A stretch of 64,000 nt of DNA from RGIG8597 sp045133795 (GTDB lineage Bacteria > Spirochaetota > GWE2-31-10). The number at the start of each line of letters is the position of its first letter. The first letter of the stretch is position 1. Positions 35,712 to 45,100 of this stretch are shown piece by piece. Below the pieces are notes generated by a model that had not been told where the DNA came from, ran no database searches, and saw nothing but the letters and a program-made list of their open reading frames with translations. The position numbers were made by a program, and so were the translations under genes. The DNA is taken from positions 19,651 through 83,650 of the forward strand of contig JBGUUT010000126.1 in NCBI GenBank assembly GCA_045133795.1. Reading direction: 5' to 3'.

Positions 35712-37997
35712 TTACTCCTGTTGTGTTGACAAAGTCTTGACTTGAATTTCAGAATTATCCGTAACATCGCAAAATATATTTGTGACATTTTGTTCTTTTC
35801 TGAAAAGTACGATATCAATTAATTTATCTTTTATTTCTTGTTCAATAATTCTGGCAATTTCTCTGGCACCGAATTCTTCAGAGAAACCTTTTTGAGCAAT
35901 AACATCACGGCAGGCGGAAGTTATTTCCAATTCAATTCCTTTTTTATTTAGGAACTTTTTAAGTTCATCAATTTGTTGTTCTATAATTTTATAGATTTGT
36001 TCTTTTCCTAAATGATTGAAAGGGACTACGGCATCAAGTCTATTTCTGAATTCCGGCGTAAAAGTATTTTTTACGGCAGTCATCATTGAGGCTGTTCTGG
36101 AATGAGTTTTTGTGCTTCCCAATCCGATAACGGAATTTGCGTCGTGAGCTCCGGCGTTTGAAGTCATAATAAAAATAACATTTCTGAAATCTGCTTTTCG
36201 TCCTTGATTGTCAGTTAAAGTGGCGTAATCCATTATTTGTAATAATGTACTGAAAATGTCAGCATGTGCTTTTTCTATTTCATCAAGTAAAACGACGGAT
36301 TCCGGATGTCTGCGAACGGCTTCAGTCAATAATCCTCCGTTTTCATAACCGACATATCCGGCGGAAGCTCCCAGTAATTTTGAAACAGTATATTTTTCTT
36401 GATATTCACTCATATCAAATCGAAGCAACGGAATTTCCAAATATTTTGCAAGTTGTTTTGTCAATTCAGTTTTTCCGACACCGGTCGGTCCTACAAACAA
36501 AAGCGAAGCGATAGGTTTTTCTTCATTGTGAAAACCGGCTTTTGCACGTTTTACGGCTGTGGCCAATATATCAGCGGCTTCATCTTGTCCGAAAATAGAA
36601 CTTTTCAAATGAGATGCAAGGTGTATTAATTTGTCATTTTGACTCAGTACGACATTATCAAGTGAAATCCCTGTAATTTTAGAAACGATTTTTTCTATAG
36701 CTTCAGTATCTATTTTATTGTTTTTAGATTGTTTGCTATTTTTTATATTTCCTTTTTTATAAAAAGAACCGCATTTCAATTGACATAGAGCTCCGGCTTC
36801 ATCAATTATATCGATAGCTTTGTCCGGCAATCTTCGTTCGTTCATATATTTTACAGATAAATCAACGGCTTTTTTTAGTGCAGAATCGGTATAACGGACG
36901 TTGTGATATTTTTCAAAGTTGGCTTTTACTTGTTTTAAAATATTAAGACATTCTGCCGGAGTCGGCTCGGAAATATCAACTTTTTGGAAGCGACGAAGAA
37001 AACCTTTATCTCGTTCTATATAATTTTTGAAATCTTCGTAGGTTGTTGTTCCGATACAACGAATTTGTCCATTTGTAAGTACCGGTTTTAACATTTCAGA
37101 AGCACTTAACGCACCGTCTCGTCCGCCGCCTAATTCCATTATTGAGTGAATTTCGTCGATAAACAAAATACATTTGCCTTTTTTATCAAGAAAATCGATA
37201 ACAAGTTTTATGCGTTCTTCAAATTCTCCGCGAAATTTTGTGCCGGCTATTAAGCCACCTATGTTCAAGGAGTATAAACGGAAATCTTTTAAACAATCCG
37301 GAACTTCTCCGGAAAACAGGCGTGCGGCAACTGCATTTCCCAGAGCTGTTTTTCCGACACCGGCATCACCGATAAGTAGCAGGTTGTTTTTTATTCTGCG
37401 ACATAAAATATGAAATATTCGTTCTAATTCTTTTTCTCGTCCGATTACGGGGTCTTCCGACGGTTTTAATTCTTGACAGAGTTCTTCAAGCATAATGGTT
37501 TCATCGGGAAACATTCCGTCATCGTCAAAACGCATATCAGCATCTAAATCTTCATCGGATTTAACGTACATCTGATTATGAGCAACTTGTTGAATAAAAG
37601 AAAATTCATCAAGTCCGGATTTTTTAAGAAAATACAATGCAAAAGATGAATTGTCTTGTAGATAAAAAAATGAAACCAGAAGATGGTCTAATTGAATTTC
37701 TTCTTTATCCGCACATTGACAGCTTGTTTCTGCAAGTGTCAAAAGATTTAACGAAAGCATACTGAAAGGCGGATTATCTATTTCCCTTATTTTCTCCATC
37801 TTTGTACAGAAAAAGTTTTCTAAATCTTTTCTTAATGAAGTTAAATCCGCACCGGCAGCCGAAAGCCATCTTTGAGCTTTCGGGTCTGATAAGATTGCTG
37901 AAAGAATGTGTTCCGGAGTTATGTATTCATGCTTATTTTGTATAGTTATATCTTTGGCATAATCTAAAATATTTTGGACTTTTTCACTGAATATCAT
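35712..37997 (-). CDS. clpA: ATP-dependent Clp protease ATP-binding subunit ClpA
   Basis: This AAA+ unfoldase feeds substrates to ClpP. The 761-residue protein has an N-terminal Clp-N domain (EYITPEHILSAILSDP), a first AAA module with GDAGVGKTALGNAV and IDEIHSI, a second with VGPTGVGKTELTKQLAK and LLDEIEKAH, and a D2-small C-terminal domain (GAREIARIIEQEIKD). ClpA rather than ClpC/ClpB is indicated by the lack of a long middle coiled coil and by the adjacent clpS and aat. It follows clpS by 12 bases. clpP is not in this cluster. Confidence 0.95.
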   Translation of the reverse strand: MIFSEKVQNILDYAKDITIQNKHEYITPEHILSAILSDPKAQRWLSAAGADLTSLRKDLENFFCTKMEKIREIDNPPFSMLSLNLLTLAETSCQCADKEEIQLDHLLVSFFYLQDNSSFALYFLKKSGLDEFSFIQQVAHNQMYVKSDEDLDADMRFDDDGMFPDETIMLEELCQELKPSEDPVIGREKELERIFHILCRRIKNNLLLIGDAGVGKTALGNAVAARLFSGEVPDCLKDFRLYSLNIGGLIAGTKFRGEFEERIKLVIDFLDKKGKCILFIDEIHSIMELGGGRDGALSASEMLKPVLTNGQIRCIGTTTYEDFKNYIERDKGFLRRFQKVDISEPTPAECLNILKQVKANFEKYHNVRYTDSALKKAVDLSVKYMNERRLPDKAIDIIDEAGALCQLKCGSFYKKGNIKNSKQSKNNKIDTEAIEKIVSKITGISLDNVVLSQNDKLIHLASHLKSSIFGQDEAADILATAVKRAKAGFHNEEKPIASLLFVGPTGVGKTELTKQLAKYLEIPLLRFDMSEYQEKYTVSKLLGASAGYVGYENGGLLTEAVRRHPESVVLLDEIEKAHADIFSTLLQIMDYATLTDNQGRKADFRNVIFIMTSNAGAHDANSVIGLGSTKTHSRTASMMTAVKNTFTPEFRNRLDAVVPFNHLGKEQIYKIIEQQIDELKKFLNKKGIELEITSACRDVIAQKGFSEEFGAREIARIIEQEIKDKLIDIVLFRKEQNVTNIFCDVTDNSEIQVKTLSTQQE

Positions 37998-38009
37998 ATT
38001 TTATTCTGC

Positions 38010-38315
38010 TTACTCCTCTTCAATTGTACATAATAACGGGAAATGTTGTTCTCGTGCCGCAGTTGTGACTAGTGCTACTTTAGTTTCTGCAATGTCAAGC
38101 GTGTAAGTTCCAACATTTGCTTGTCCTTTATTGTGAACTGCAGCCATTAAAAAGACTGCTTCATCATGAGATTTATGGAATATCTCAACCAACACGGAAA
38201 CAACAAAGTCCATCGTAGTGTAATCATCATTATGCATGATTACATGGTACATAGACGGTTCTTTAAATTTTGTTTGTTCAATGGTAATATTAGAACTTTC
38301 TCTTTTATATGCCAT
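38010..38315 (-). CDS. clpS: ATP-dependent Clp protease adaptor ClpS
   Basis: This adaptor binds N-degron residues (Leu, Phe, Trp, Tyr) and delivers the protein to ClpA. The 101-residue protein has YHVIMHNDDYTTMDFVVSVL, the canonical HNDDxTTM loop that forms the N-degron pocket, then HNKGQANVGTYTLDIAETKV. The 5' end overlaps the DJ-1 gene by 11 bases, and clpA follows after 12 bases. Confidence 0.96.
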   Translation of the reverse strand: MAYKRESSNITIEQTKFKEPSMYHVIMHNDDYTTMDFVVSVLVEIFHKSHDEAVFLMAAVHNKGQANVGTYTLDIAETKVALVTTAAREQHFPLLCTIEEE

Positions 38316-38853
38316 ATACGACTGCCTTTCTCAAAGTTTCAGCGTTATCTTTTCCGCAAAAAACAGAAACCATTGATAACCCTAAATCTAAAGCTGTTCC
38401 TACGCCGCGACTTGTGATAATCTTACCGTCGATAACAACAGAATCTTCTGAGTATATACCGGTTTTAATTTTAGAGGCGGTAGACGGGTAGCAAGTGAAT
38501 TTTTTATTTTCTAAAACACCGGCATCGGCTAAAACTAACGGAGCGGCACAAATAGCACAGACATATTTATCGTTTTTAGCAAAATCTTGTACTGCATTAA
38601 CAACATTTTTATTTGCTTGTAAATTTGTGACGCCCGGCATTCCGCCCGGAAGAAAAATACAATCTGCATTTTTTAAATCTGTGTCATTCCACAATTTATC
38701 TGCAATAATTTTAAAATCATGTGCTCCGGTAACAGTCAGTTGCTCTGTCGATGAAACAATGCAAACATCAAGTTTTGCACGTCGAAGTAAATCCGTAACG
38801 GCAATAAATTCTGTTTCTTCAAATCCTTCCGCTAATATTGCAATTATTTTCAT
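38305..38853 (-). CDS. DJ-1/PfpI family protein
   Basis: This 182-residue DJ-1/ThiJ/PfpI-superfamily protein has an N-terminal LAEGFEETEFIAVTDLLRRA with the conserved Glu, a nucleophile elbow CAICAAPLVLADAG with the reactive Cys, and CYPST later. Family members act as deglycases, chaperones or oxidative-stress proteins; the exact activity is not evident. ATG 38853 follows GAGG by nine bases; a GTG at 38868 overlaps that site. Its overlap with clpS and closeness to the upstream SurA-like gene place it in a protein-quality operon. Confidence 0.92.
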   Translation of the reverse strand: MKIIAILAEGFEETEFIAVTDLLRRAKLDVCIVSSTEQLTVTGAHDFKIIADKLWNDTDLKNADCIFLPGGMPGVTNLQANKNVVNAVQDFAKNDKYVCAICAAPLVLADAGVLENKKFTCYPSTASKIKTGIYSEDSVVIDGKIITSRGVGTALDLGLSMVSVFCGKDNAETLRKAVVYGI

Positions 38854-38897
38854 ATTATAAAACCTCACTTTGACTTTGTAATTTTCTTATCAGCATA

Positions 38898-39923
38898 TCA
38901 AAAAATAACGACATCAAAATAACTTTTGTATTCTTCCAGTGTTTTCTTTTCAACTTCTTTTTTTGCATTTTTAATATTTTTCTTTTTTACTTCATCCATT
39001 GCGATAGCATAAGCATCTTCGCCGGTAATTTCTTTTTCAGGAATTCTTTCGATTAAATAGAAAATAAAAACGCCGTCTTGTGTAGCAAAAAGTTTTGGTA
39101 CAAGCCCGTAATCGGCTTGAGAAAGAGTAGTCAAAATGTCTTGAGAAAAACGTTTTTTTGTATATTCATCTTCACGTTCTACTTTTCCGTAGTATCCTAT
39201 AGGCGATTGTCTCAAGGAATACAGGTCTTCGGAATAATTTTTTGCCATCGCACTGAAATCTGCACCGCCTTTTAAACGGCCTAAACATTCCTCTGCGGTT
39301 TTGCATTTTTCGGCAATTTCATTTTTGGTAAGTTGTCTTCCTTCCTTAGAAAAAAAGGAGAAATAAATTAACATCAAATCGTATGTTTCTGATTTTTTGA
39401 ATAATCTGGGATTGTCTTTTATAAAGTTGTCAATTTCCTCTTGGCTGATTGTGTTGTTTTTCAGTTCGACTTCGGAATATAATGCGTTCATATAATTTTC
39501 AACCATAATTCTTTTTATTGTGTAATCACGGTATTCTCTCATCGAACGATTTTGAAATCCTATGGAATTAAGAAATTCTTGGTCGGAAATTGATTCGGTA
39601 TCACGACGAAAATGAAGTGCGTAATATTGTTTTTCTTCCTTTATTGCATCCAGTATGACTTTTTCGTCCGGAACCGGCAGTCTGATTTTTGCGGCTTGAT
39701 ATAAGATTTCAAAATTAATGAGATTTTCTAAGGCTTGTTCGTATGAAACTTTAGATTGTCGCATAGCTTCTTCGACTTCGCTTTTTAGGAAAACTTTATT
39801 TCCGACTTTAGCTGCACGATTTTTTTTGAAATCAAGCTTTGCGGCAAATACAAGGCTGCTTTCGGCAAATAAAAGAACAGTGATAAAAAATATAAAAAAA
39901 TTATTACGGTTAATTATTTTCAT
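38898..39923 (-). CDS. SurA-like periplasmic peptidyl-prolyl isomerase/chaperone
   Basis: The 341-residue protein has a Sec signal peptide (about residues 1-27, ending SLVFAA). Its SurA-type N-terminal helical chaperone region contains KVGNKVFLKSEVEEAMRQ and YEQALENLINFEILYQAAK. A PpiC/parvulin-like domain follows (GGADFSAMAKNYSEDLYSLRQSPIGYYGKV), then a C-terminal helix. In Gram-negatives such proteins escort outer-membrane proteins across the periplasm. It is the first gene of the reverse operon that continues with DJ-1, clpS, clpA and aat, and is divergent from the cyclophilin-FKBP gene, another isomerase. Confidence 0.88.
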   Translation of the reverse strand: MKIINRNNFFIFFITVLLFAESSLVFAAKLDFKKNRAAKVGNKVFLKSEVEEAMRQSKVSYEQALENLINFEILYQAAKIRLPVPDEKVILDAIKEEKQYYALHFRRDTESISDQEFLNSIGFQNRSMREYRDYTIKRIMVENYMNALYSEVELKNNTISQEEIDNFIKDNPRLFKKSETYDLMLIYFSFFSKEGRQLTKNEIAEKCKTAEECLGRLKGGADFSAMAKNYSEDLYSLRQSPIGYYGKVEREDEYTKKRFSQDILTTLSQADYGLVPKLFATQDGVFIFYLIERIPEKEITGEDAYAIAMDEVKKKNIKNAKKEVEKKTLEEYKSYFDVVIF

Positions 39924-40022
39924 AACTCAATATCCTTATGTGATTTAAAGAGTTTTGTAACACAAGAGATGACAAATCTCAATTAGTTTCATTATAGAAA
40001 AGTAAGAAAATAAAAGTCGTAA

Positions 40023-40051
40023 TTGACAAGGATATTATCTATCGATATAAT
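40023..40051 (+). promoter_or_regulatory. Perfect consensus promoter of the cyclophilin-FKBP gene
   Basis: TTGACA (40023-40028), 17 bp, TATAAT (40046-40051), with the start codon 64 bases downstream behind GGAGGG. It lies in the gap between divergent isomerase genes. Confidence 0.88.
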
Positions 40052-40114
40052 CGCACGAAAATTTCAGACAAAGAAATATGATTATTTGTTATCATCAAAA
40101 ACGATGGAGGGAAT

Positions 40115-41176
40115 ATGAAAAAAAATGCCAAAATAATCTTGTTTTTTTTGGCAATACTTAGTATTGCATCATGTAAAAAAGCACCAAACATAAAGGAGAA
40201 TGGAATGTTTGCAGTATTTAATACAAATATGGGAAGTTTTACTTGCCAATTATTTTATGACAAAGTTCCTGTAACCGTAGGAAATTTTGTAAGCCTTGTA
40301 GAAGGTAAAATGGAATTTACCGATCCTAAAACCGGCGATAAAGTAAAGAAAAGATATTATGACGGTTTAATTTTTCATAGAATTATTGACGGTTTCATGA
40401 TTCAGGGCGGTGATATTTTGGGAACAGGTTACGGTGGCCCGGGATATTCTTTTATCGATGAGTTTGATTCTTCATTGAAACATTCAAGCGAAGGTATTCT
40501 TTCTATGGCTAATGCCGGTCCGGATACAAACGGAAGCCAATTTTTTATAACTTTGGTTCCTACGCCACATTTAGACGGTCGTCATGCTGTATTCGGAAAA
40601 GTTGTTGACGGAATGGAAGTTGTTCGTGAAATCGGAAAAGTTAAAGTTGACCAAAACGACCGTCCGTTTAAAGAAGTTTTTATCAAAAACATTGAAATAG
40701 TAAGAAACAGTGATGAAGCTAAAGCTTTTGACGAACTTGCAGCGTTCGGTAAACAAAATGAAATCTTGAAAAAAAGAGAAATCGAAAACGAAGCTAAAAA
40801 AGTTGAATTGTTGAAAACTTTGGGTTGTGACGGTCTTGAAATGAAGAAAACTTCATCAGGAATGGAGTATTGTGTTCTTAAAGACGGTTCTGGAAAACAA
40901 CCTACAAAAGGTAAAATCATTACAGCTCATTATGCCGGATATTTCTTAGACGGAAGTAAATTTGACAGTTCTTATGACAGAGGTGAACCGTTTAACGTTA
41001 ATATCGGAGTAGGAAGAGTTATTCCGGGATGGGATGAAGCACTTCTTGATATGAAAGAAGGTGAAAAAAGAGTAATTATTCTTCCTTATTATTTAGCTTA
41101 CGGAGAGCGTGGTTACGGTCCGATTCCGCCGAAAGCTACATTAGTATTTGAAGTAGAGCTTTTAAAAGCAGAATAA
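40115..41176 (+). CDS. Dual-domain peptidyl-prolyl isomerase lipoprotein (cyclophilin-FKBP fusion)
   Basis: The 353-residue lipoprotein precursor has lipobox LSIASC with the acylated Cys at residue 20. A cyclophilin domain covers about residues 28-200 (FHRIIDGFMIQGGDILGTG, GPDTNGSQFFITLVPTPHLDG, HAVFGKV) and keeps the catalytic Arg and the Gln-Phe pair. A Lys/Glu-rich helical linker covers about 205-245, and an FKBP domain about 255-353 (ITAHYAGYFLDGSKFDSS, GRVIPGWDEALLDMKEGEKR, LAYGERGYGPIPP). Such dual immunophilins have been described in Treponema denticola and Flavobacterium. It likely assists folding of exported proteins at the periplasmic membrane face. GGAGGG precedes the ATG and the promoter is perfect. 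Confidence 0.95.
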   Translation: MKKNAKIILFFLAILSIASCKKAPNIKENGMFAVFNTNMGSFTCQLFYDKVPVTVGNFVSLVEGKMEFTDPKTGDKVKKRYYDGLIFHRIIDGFMIQGGDILGTGYGGPGYSFIDEFDSSLKHSSEGILSMANAGPDTNGSQFFITLVPTPHLDGRHAVFGKVVDGMEVVREIGKVKVDQNDRPFKEVFIKNIEIVRNSDEAKAFDELAAFGKQNEILKKREIENEAKKVELLKTLGCDGLEMKKTSSGMEYCVLKDGSGKQPTKGKIITAHYAGYFLDGSKFDSSYDRGEPFNVNIGVGRVIPGWDEALLDMKEGEKRVIILPYYLAYGERGYGPIPPKATLVFEVELLKAE

Positions 41177-41193
41177 TTTTGTTAAAGTAAAAA

Positions 41194-41231
41194 AAATGTT
41201 GTTCTTAATGTTTTAAGAGCAACATTTTTTT
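41194..41231 (+). terminator. Rho-independent terminator after the cyclophilin-FKBP gene
   Basis: Stem AAATGTTGTTCTT (41194-41206) with AAGAGCAACATTT (41215-41227), one G-U pair, followed by a T run. Confidence 0.9.
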
Positions 41232-41273
41232 ATAATGCTGGGTATATAAAACAGAGTAATGAGGGGTTCAGAA

Positions 41274-42017
41274 ATGCTTTTTGTTAATTTTTTCTTAAAT
41301 ATTATAACTTATTTGGCTTTGGTTATCATGACAGTATGTTCTGTTCCGCTTTTTTTCTGGTTGTTGTTTATTAAAAAAACATCACGATTTCCTATTGCAT
41401 CAAAATTAATTTTTGGACCGTGGTCGTTTATTATAAACAGAGTCTTGTGTCATATTAATCTCAAAATCAGGGGACAGGAGTTTGTTGATAAGAAACGTAA
41501 AACAATTTATATCTGTAATCATCAATCATGGCTCGACATTACAACGTTTATAAACAGTACCGGAGCTGTTCCGATTTCAAAAGAGGAAGTAAAAAAGATT
41601 CCGTTTTTAGGAATGATGATTGTTTATAACGGACCGATTTATTTACAGCGAAATAATACCAAAGACAGACTCGGAATAATAAAAGAAGTTCGAGAACTTT
41701 TCAGTGATGAAAAAAGAGCACAATCGCTTTGTTTTTTTCCGGAAGGAACACGAAGTATCAACGGAGAATTACAAGCTCCTAATTTGGCATTGATAAAACT
41801 TGCTTATAAAATGAATGTTCCTGTAGTTCCGGCTGCAATTAACGGAACAATAAACGTACTTCCTAAAGGTAAGATTTTTATCAGAGGATTCAAAAAAGTT
41901 ACTTTAGAATATACGCAACCGATTTTACCTGGCGATTATCCGGACAGCAATTCGTTCAGTGAAGCTTGTTGGGAAAGAGTAAAGACTACTTATGATAAAC
42001 TTGTTTCGGAAAATTAA
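41274..42017 (+). CDS. 1-acyl-sn-glycerol-3-phosphate acyltransferase (PlsC family)
   Basis: This membrane enzyme adds the second acyl chain in phosphatidic acid synthesis. The 247-residue protein has an N-terminal hydrophobic stretch of about 45 residues, the catalytic NHQSWLD (HX4D), the GPIYLQRNN segment, FFPEGTRS (acceptor phosphate binding) and a late VVPAAING. ATG 41274 is chosen because AGGGG is spaced seven bases before it; an in-frame ATG at 41259 overlaps that site. It stands alone between a terminator and the large lipoprotein gene. Confidence 0.93.
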   Translation: MLFVNFFLNIITYLALVIMTVCSVPLFFWLLFIKKTSRFPIASKLIFGPWSFIINRVLCHINLKIRGQEFVDKKRKTIYICNHQSWLDITTFINSTGAVPISKEEVKKIPFLGMMIVYNGPIYLQRNNTKDRLGIIKEVRELFSDEKRAQSLCFFPEGTRSINGELQAPNLALIKLAYKMNVPVVPAAINGTINVLPKGKIFIRGFKKVTLEYTQPILPGDYPDSNSFSEACWERVKTTYDKLVSEN

Positions 42018-42057
42018 TTAGTTTTTCTCGTCTGAAGTTTGTAATACGTAATATTTA

Positions 42058-42163
42058 AAAACATTTAGTAAATTTTCTTGTAAGACCCCTTGTTCTGTTT
42101 ATTTTGGCTTGAATGAAATAGAGGAACATTATATAGTTAAAAATATTTGATAAATTTTCTTGC
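42058..42163. repeat. Pair of imperfect 24-bp direct repeats before the lipoprotein gene
   Basis: Positions 42058-42081 and 42140-42163 share AAATTTTCTTG and most of the preceding bases (ACATTTAGT against ATATTTGAT), 82 bases apart. The second copy lies just before the GGAGG of the lipoprotein gene. Confidence 0.5.
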
Positions 42164-42182
42164 TACTTGGGAGGTGGAGAGA

Positions 42183-45100
42183 ATGAGAAGGGCTTTTGTT
42201 CGAACCGGAAATATTTTTGGGTATGTAAGTTTATTTCTGATGTTTATATTTTTCGGTTGTACACAGGAATGTATGAATGGTGATAAGCCTGAAAAAAAAG
42301 TCGAAAAAAATAAACATTCTACGACTTTACAGGATGTGGTAAATAATGCAGCTGCCGGTGAAGAAATTGATTTAGCGGAATATGAAAGCATTACAGACTA
42401 CAATGCCGTAATAAGTAAGCAACTTGTTATTAAAAACGGAAGCTTGAGTAATGCAAAATTAGTTATAGATTCCGAAAATGTCAAACTTGATAAAGTAAAA
42501 GGTGTTTCCGTAACAACATTGTCAGCTTCTTCTTTAACTATAACTGACAGTAGTATTAATGAGTTACTGTTTATCGGGAAAAACTATTCAGACAACAGCA
42601 CTTCAAGAAGTTCTAAATCATATTCTTTTATGAAAGAAAGCAGCGTGACGATGAACGGAATATCAACCGTTAATTGCGTTACTATGAATTTCAGTAAAGC
42701 GAAATTAAAAATATCGGACGGTTCTTCTGCCGAAACTGTAGCAATTTTAGATGATGCGGCAATTTCCGGAAAAATTGAAGAATTAGTAATTAAAGAATTA
42801 AATACTGCGGTGACTTTAGAAAAAGCAAATATTACAAATGTTGTAATGGACGGTTTTAATTCTCAACTTGCGGTATTGGATACAGAGACTGTATTAGAAA
42901 ATGTATCTATAAATACGGAATGTAAAATCTTGTGTAATGCGGTTATGTCGGATGAAATGGAAAAGGCGTTTACTTCAGACGGTGTATTGACTGTTGTGGA
43001 TATGACGGAAAAACCGCAATTGGAACGTTTGTTAATATTAAGTATGCCTACAAATATTTTCAGCGACAACGGTGAAATAGATTTTACCGGATTGAAAGTT
43101 TGCGGTGTATATGAAAATGTTACGTCAAAAGTTTATACGGGTGTCGGCGAAGAAGAAAACAAAGAAGCTTTTATGAAATTGGAAACCGATTATAAAATAG
43201 AAGTGATTTCGGAAGAAGACGGTATTATAAAAGTTCGTATAAGCAAAGACGGAAAAGAATGTATTTTTGAAATGCTTGATTCCGAGAAAATTGCAAAGTA
43301 TACGGTAAAACATTGTCAGGAAAATGCAGAAAATGAGAATTACGAAATTATTGTAACTGCAGATACAGAAACAAAAACCGGAAAAGTTGGCGAACTTACA
43401 AATGCAGAGGCAAAAACTTATGAAGGTTATACTGTTGAGCCTATAGAGCAAGTTGAAATAACGGCAGACGGAAATGCTACAGTATATATTAAATACAAGA
43501 GAAACAGAGTTACATTGACGTTGAAATTTGACGACGGAACAACAACTACAGATAAAAAAATAAATGGAAAATATGGAGTAACGGTACCGACAGTAGAGAC
43601 TCCGACTAGAAATGGATATAATTTTGCCGGTTGGAATCCGCAGTTACCGGAGACTTTCCCTGCCGAAAGTACGACATATACGGCTAAGTGGGCAAAAGAG
43701 GGAGATTATATTATCACGTACGAGCTTAACGAAGGAACAAATGCCGACAGTAATCCGCCAAGTTATAATGAAGAAACATTGCCTATAACATTAGCCGATG
43801 CAACCAGAGAAGACTATATATTCGGCGGCTGGTACAAAGATAAAGATTGTACAGAAGAAAACAAAGTGACCAAGATCCCTAATGGTTCAACCGGAAATAT
43901 TACGCTTTACGCAAAATGGATTGCACGAACTTTAGAGCAGACGTTTGAGGCTGGCTATTCAAATCAAAACAATGCTAATGCAAACGGTGTTTCATATAAT
44001 ACGGACAAAGGTTATGGTGTTGTAACGGTAAAAGCTCCGGATTCTACCGAATCAGTTTGGGATTATTATGTAAGGTCAAAGGATGTGACTTTTACGTATA
44101 AAAAAAATTATACGGTTTCGGTAGATTTAAAAGCAGACAAAGCGAGCGTTGTTGCGATTGCAGCGGCAAGAGCGGATATGTTTTTTACAGTCGGAACAGA
44201 ATGGACAACTTGTACTTTTGAAACCGGCTATTTGGAAACAGACCTTTCGAATAAAGAACAAAATTGTATAACAATCGGTTCCGGATTGGTTGGAACGCTT
44301 TCTATATCAAATCTGGTTATTACAAAAACAGAGGAAAATGACAACTTGCCGACATTAAGTTTCTTTATTGAAAAAGCCGGTATTAATACTTATTTGAATT
44401 CAGATTTTGCAACGAAAAATATTATCGAAGTTGAGAAAGCAAAAGATGCTGAGACTGAAACTAAAATACTCGGATATAAGCTTACACTTAATTCTACCGG
44501 TGTGTCTTTACAATTGAGAGATTATGCTCCTGTTTCAGGAAATAAATTAAACAGGGCGATTTTTAATCTTAAAACAGACAATGAGATCTTGAATTCTGCC
44601 GTGGTGGCTTCGGTGGCTTCTTCAAGCGGTTATGTAAATTGTTGGAATAAGGCGTCCGTTATAGGAACTTCCGGAAAAGATTGCGAGGTATGTTTCCCTT
44701 CATATTCAGAAGAGACTTCCGGCGTGGAAGAGTGTGCGGTAGAGGGGATTATTAGCAAAGATGCGAACAATGGAATCACAGAACAGGTCGGAAATACGAT
44801 AACTATTACGAACTTTTCAATTACTAATGTCACTGATTTGGCAAATTCTGGCAAAACTTTTGCAATAAAGAAAACAGAAAACAACTCAGATATTTGGAGT
44901 AAATCGAGCTCAGTGCCTTTTTACGTAGACGTAACTATTCCTGCTAATAATCACACTGTTTTTGATGTACTTTTAGGAAATAAAGTTGAAGAGGGTAAAT
45001 CTTTCAACTGGGATGATGTTACTCGATTCTTGTACCAAAAGACTTCCGGGGAACTTATCGATAATTCGAATGTAGTTAAATATGTGATTGACAAAGGTAG

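Noticed and set aside
35711..35818. N-terminal extension of aat
   Set aside because: It lies inside clpA in another frame, has no ribosome-binding site and does not resemble Aat proteins.
38495..38860. 121-codon + strand frame opposite the DJ-1 gene
   Set aside because: Antisense to a clear DJ-1 family protein, composition mirrors that gene, no start signal.
42137..42391. Minus-strand frame over the lipoprotein signal peptide
   Set aside because: Antisense to a clear lipobox-containing signal sequence with a good ribosome-binding site.
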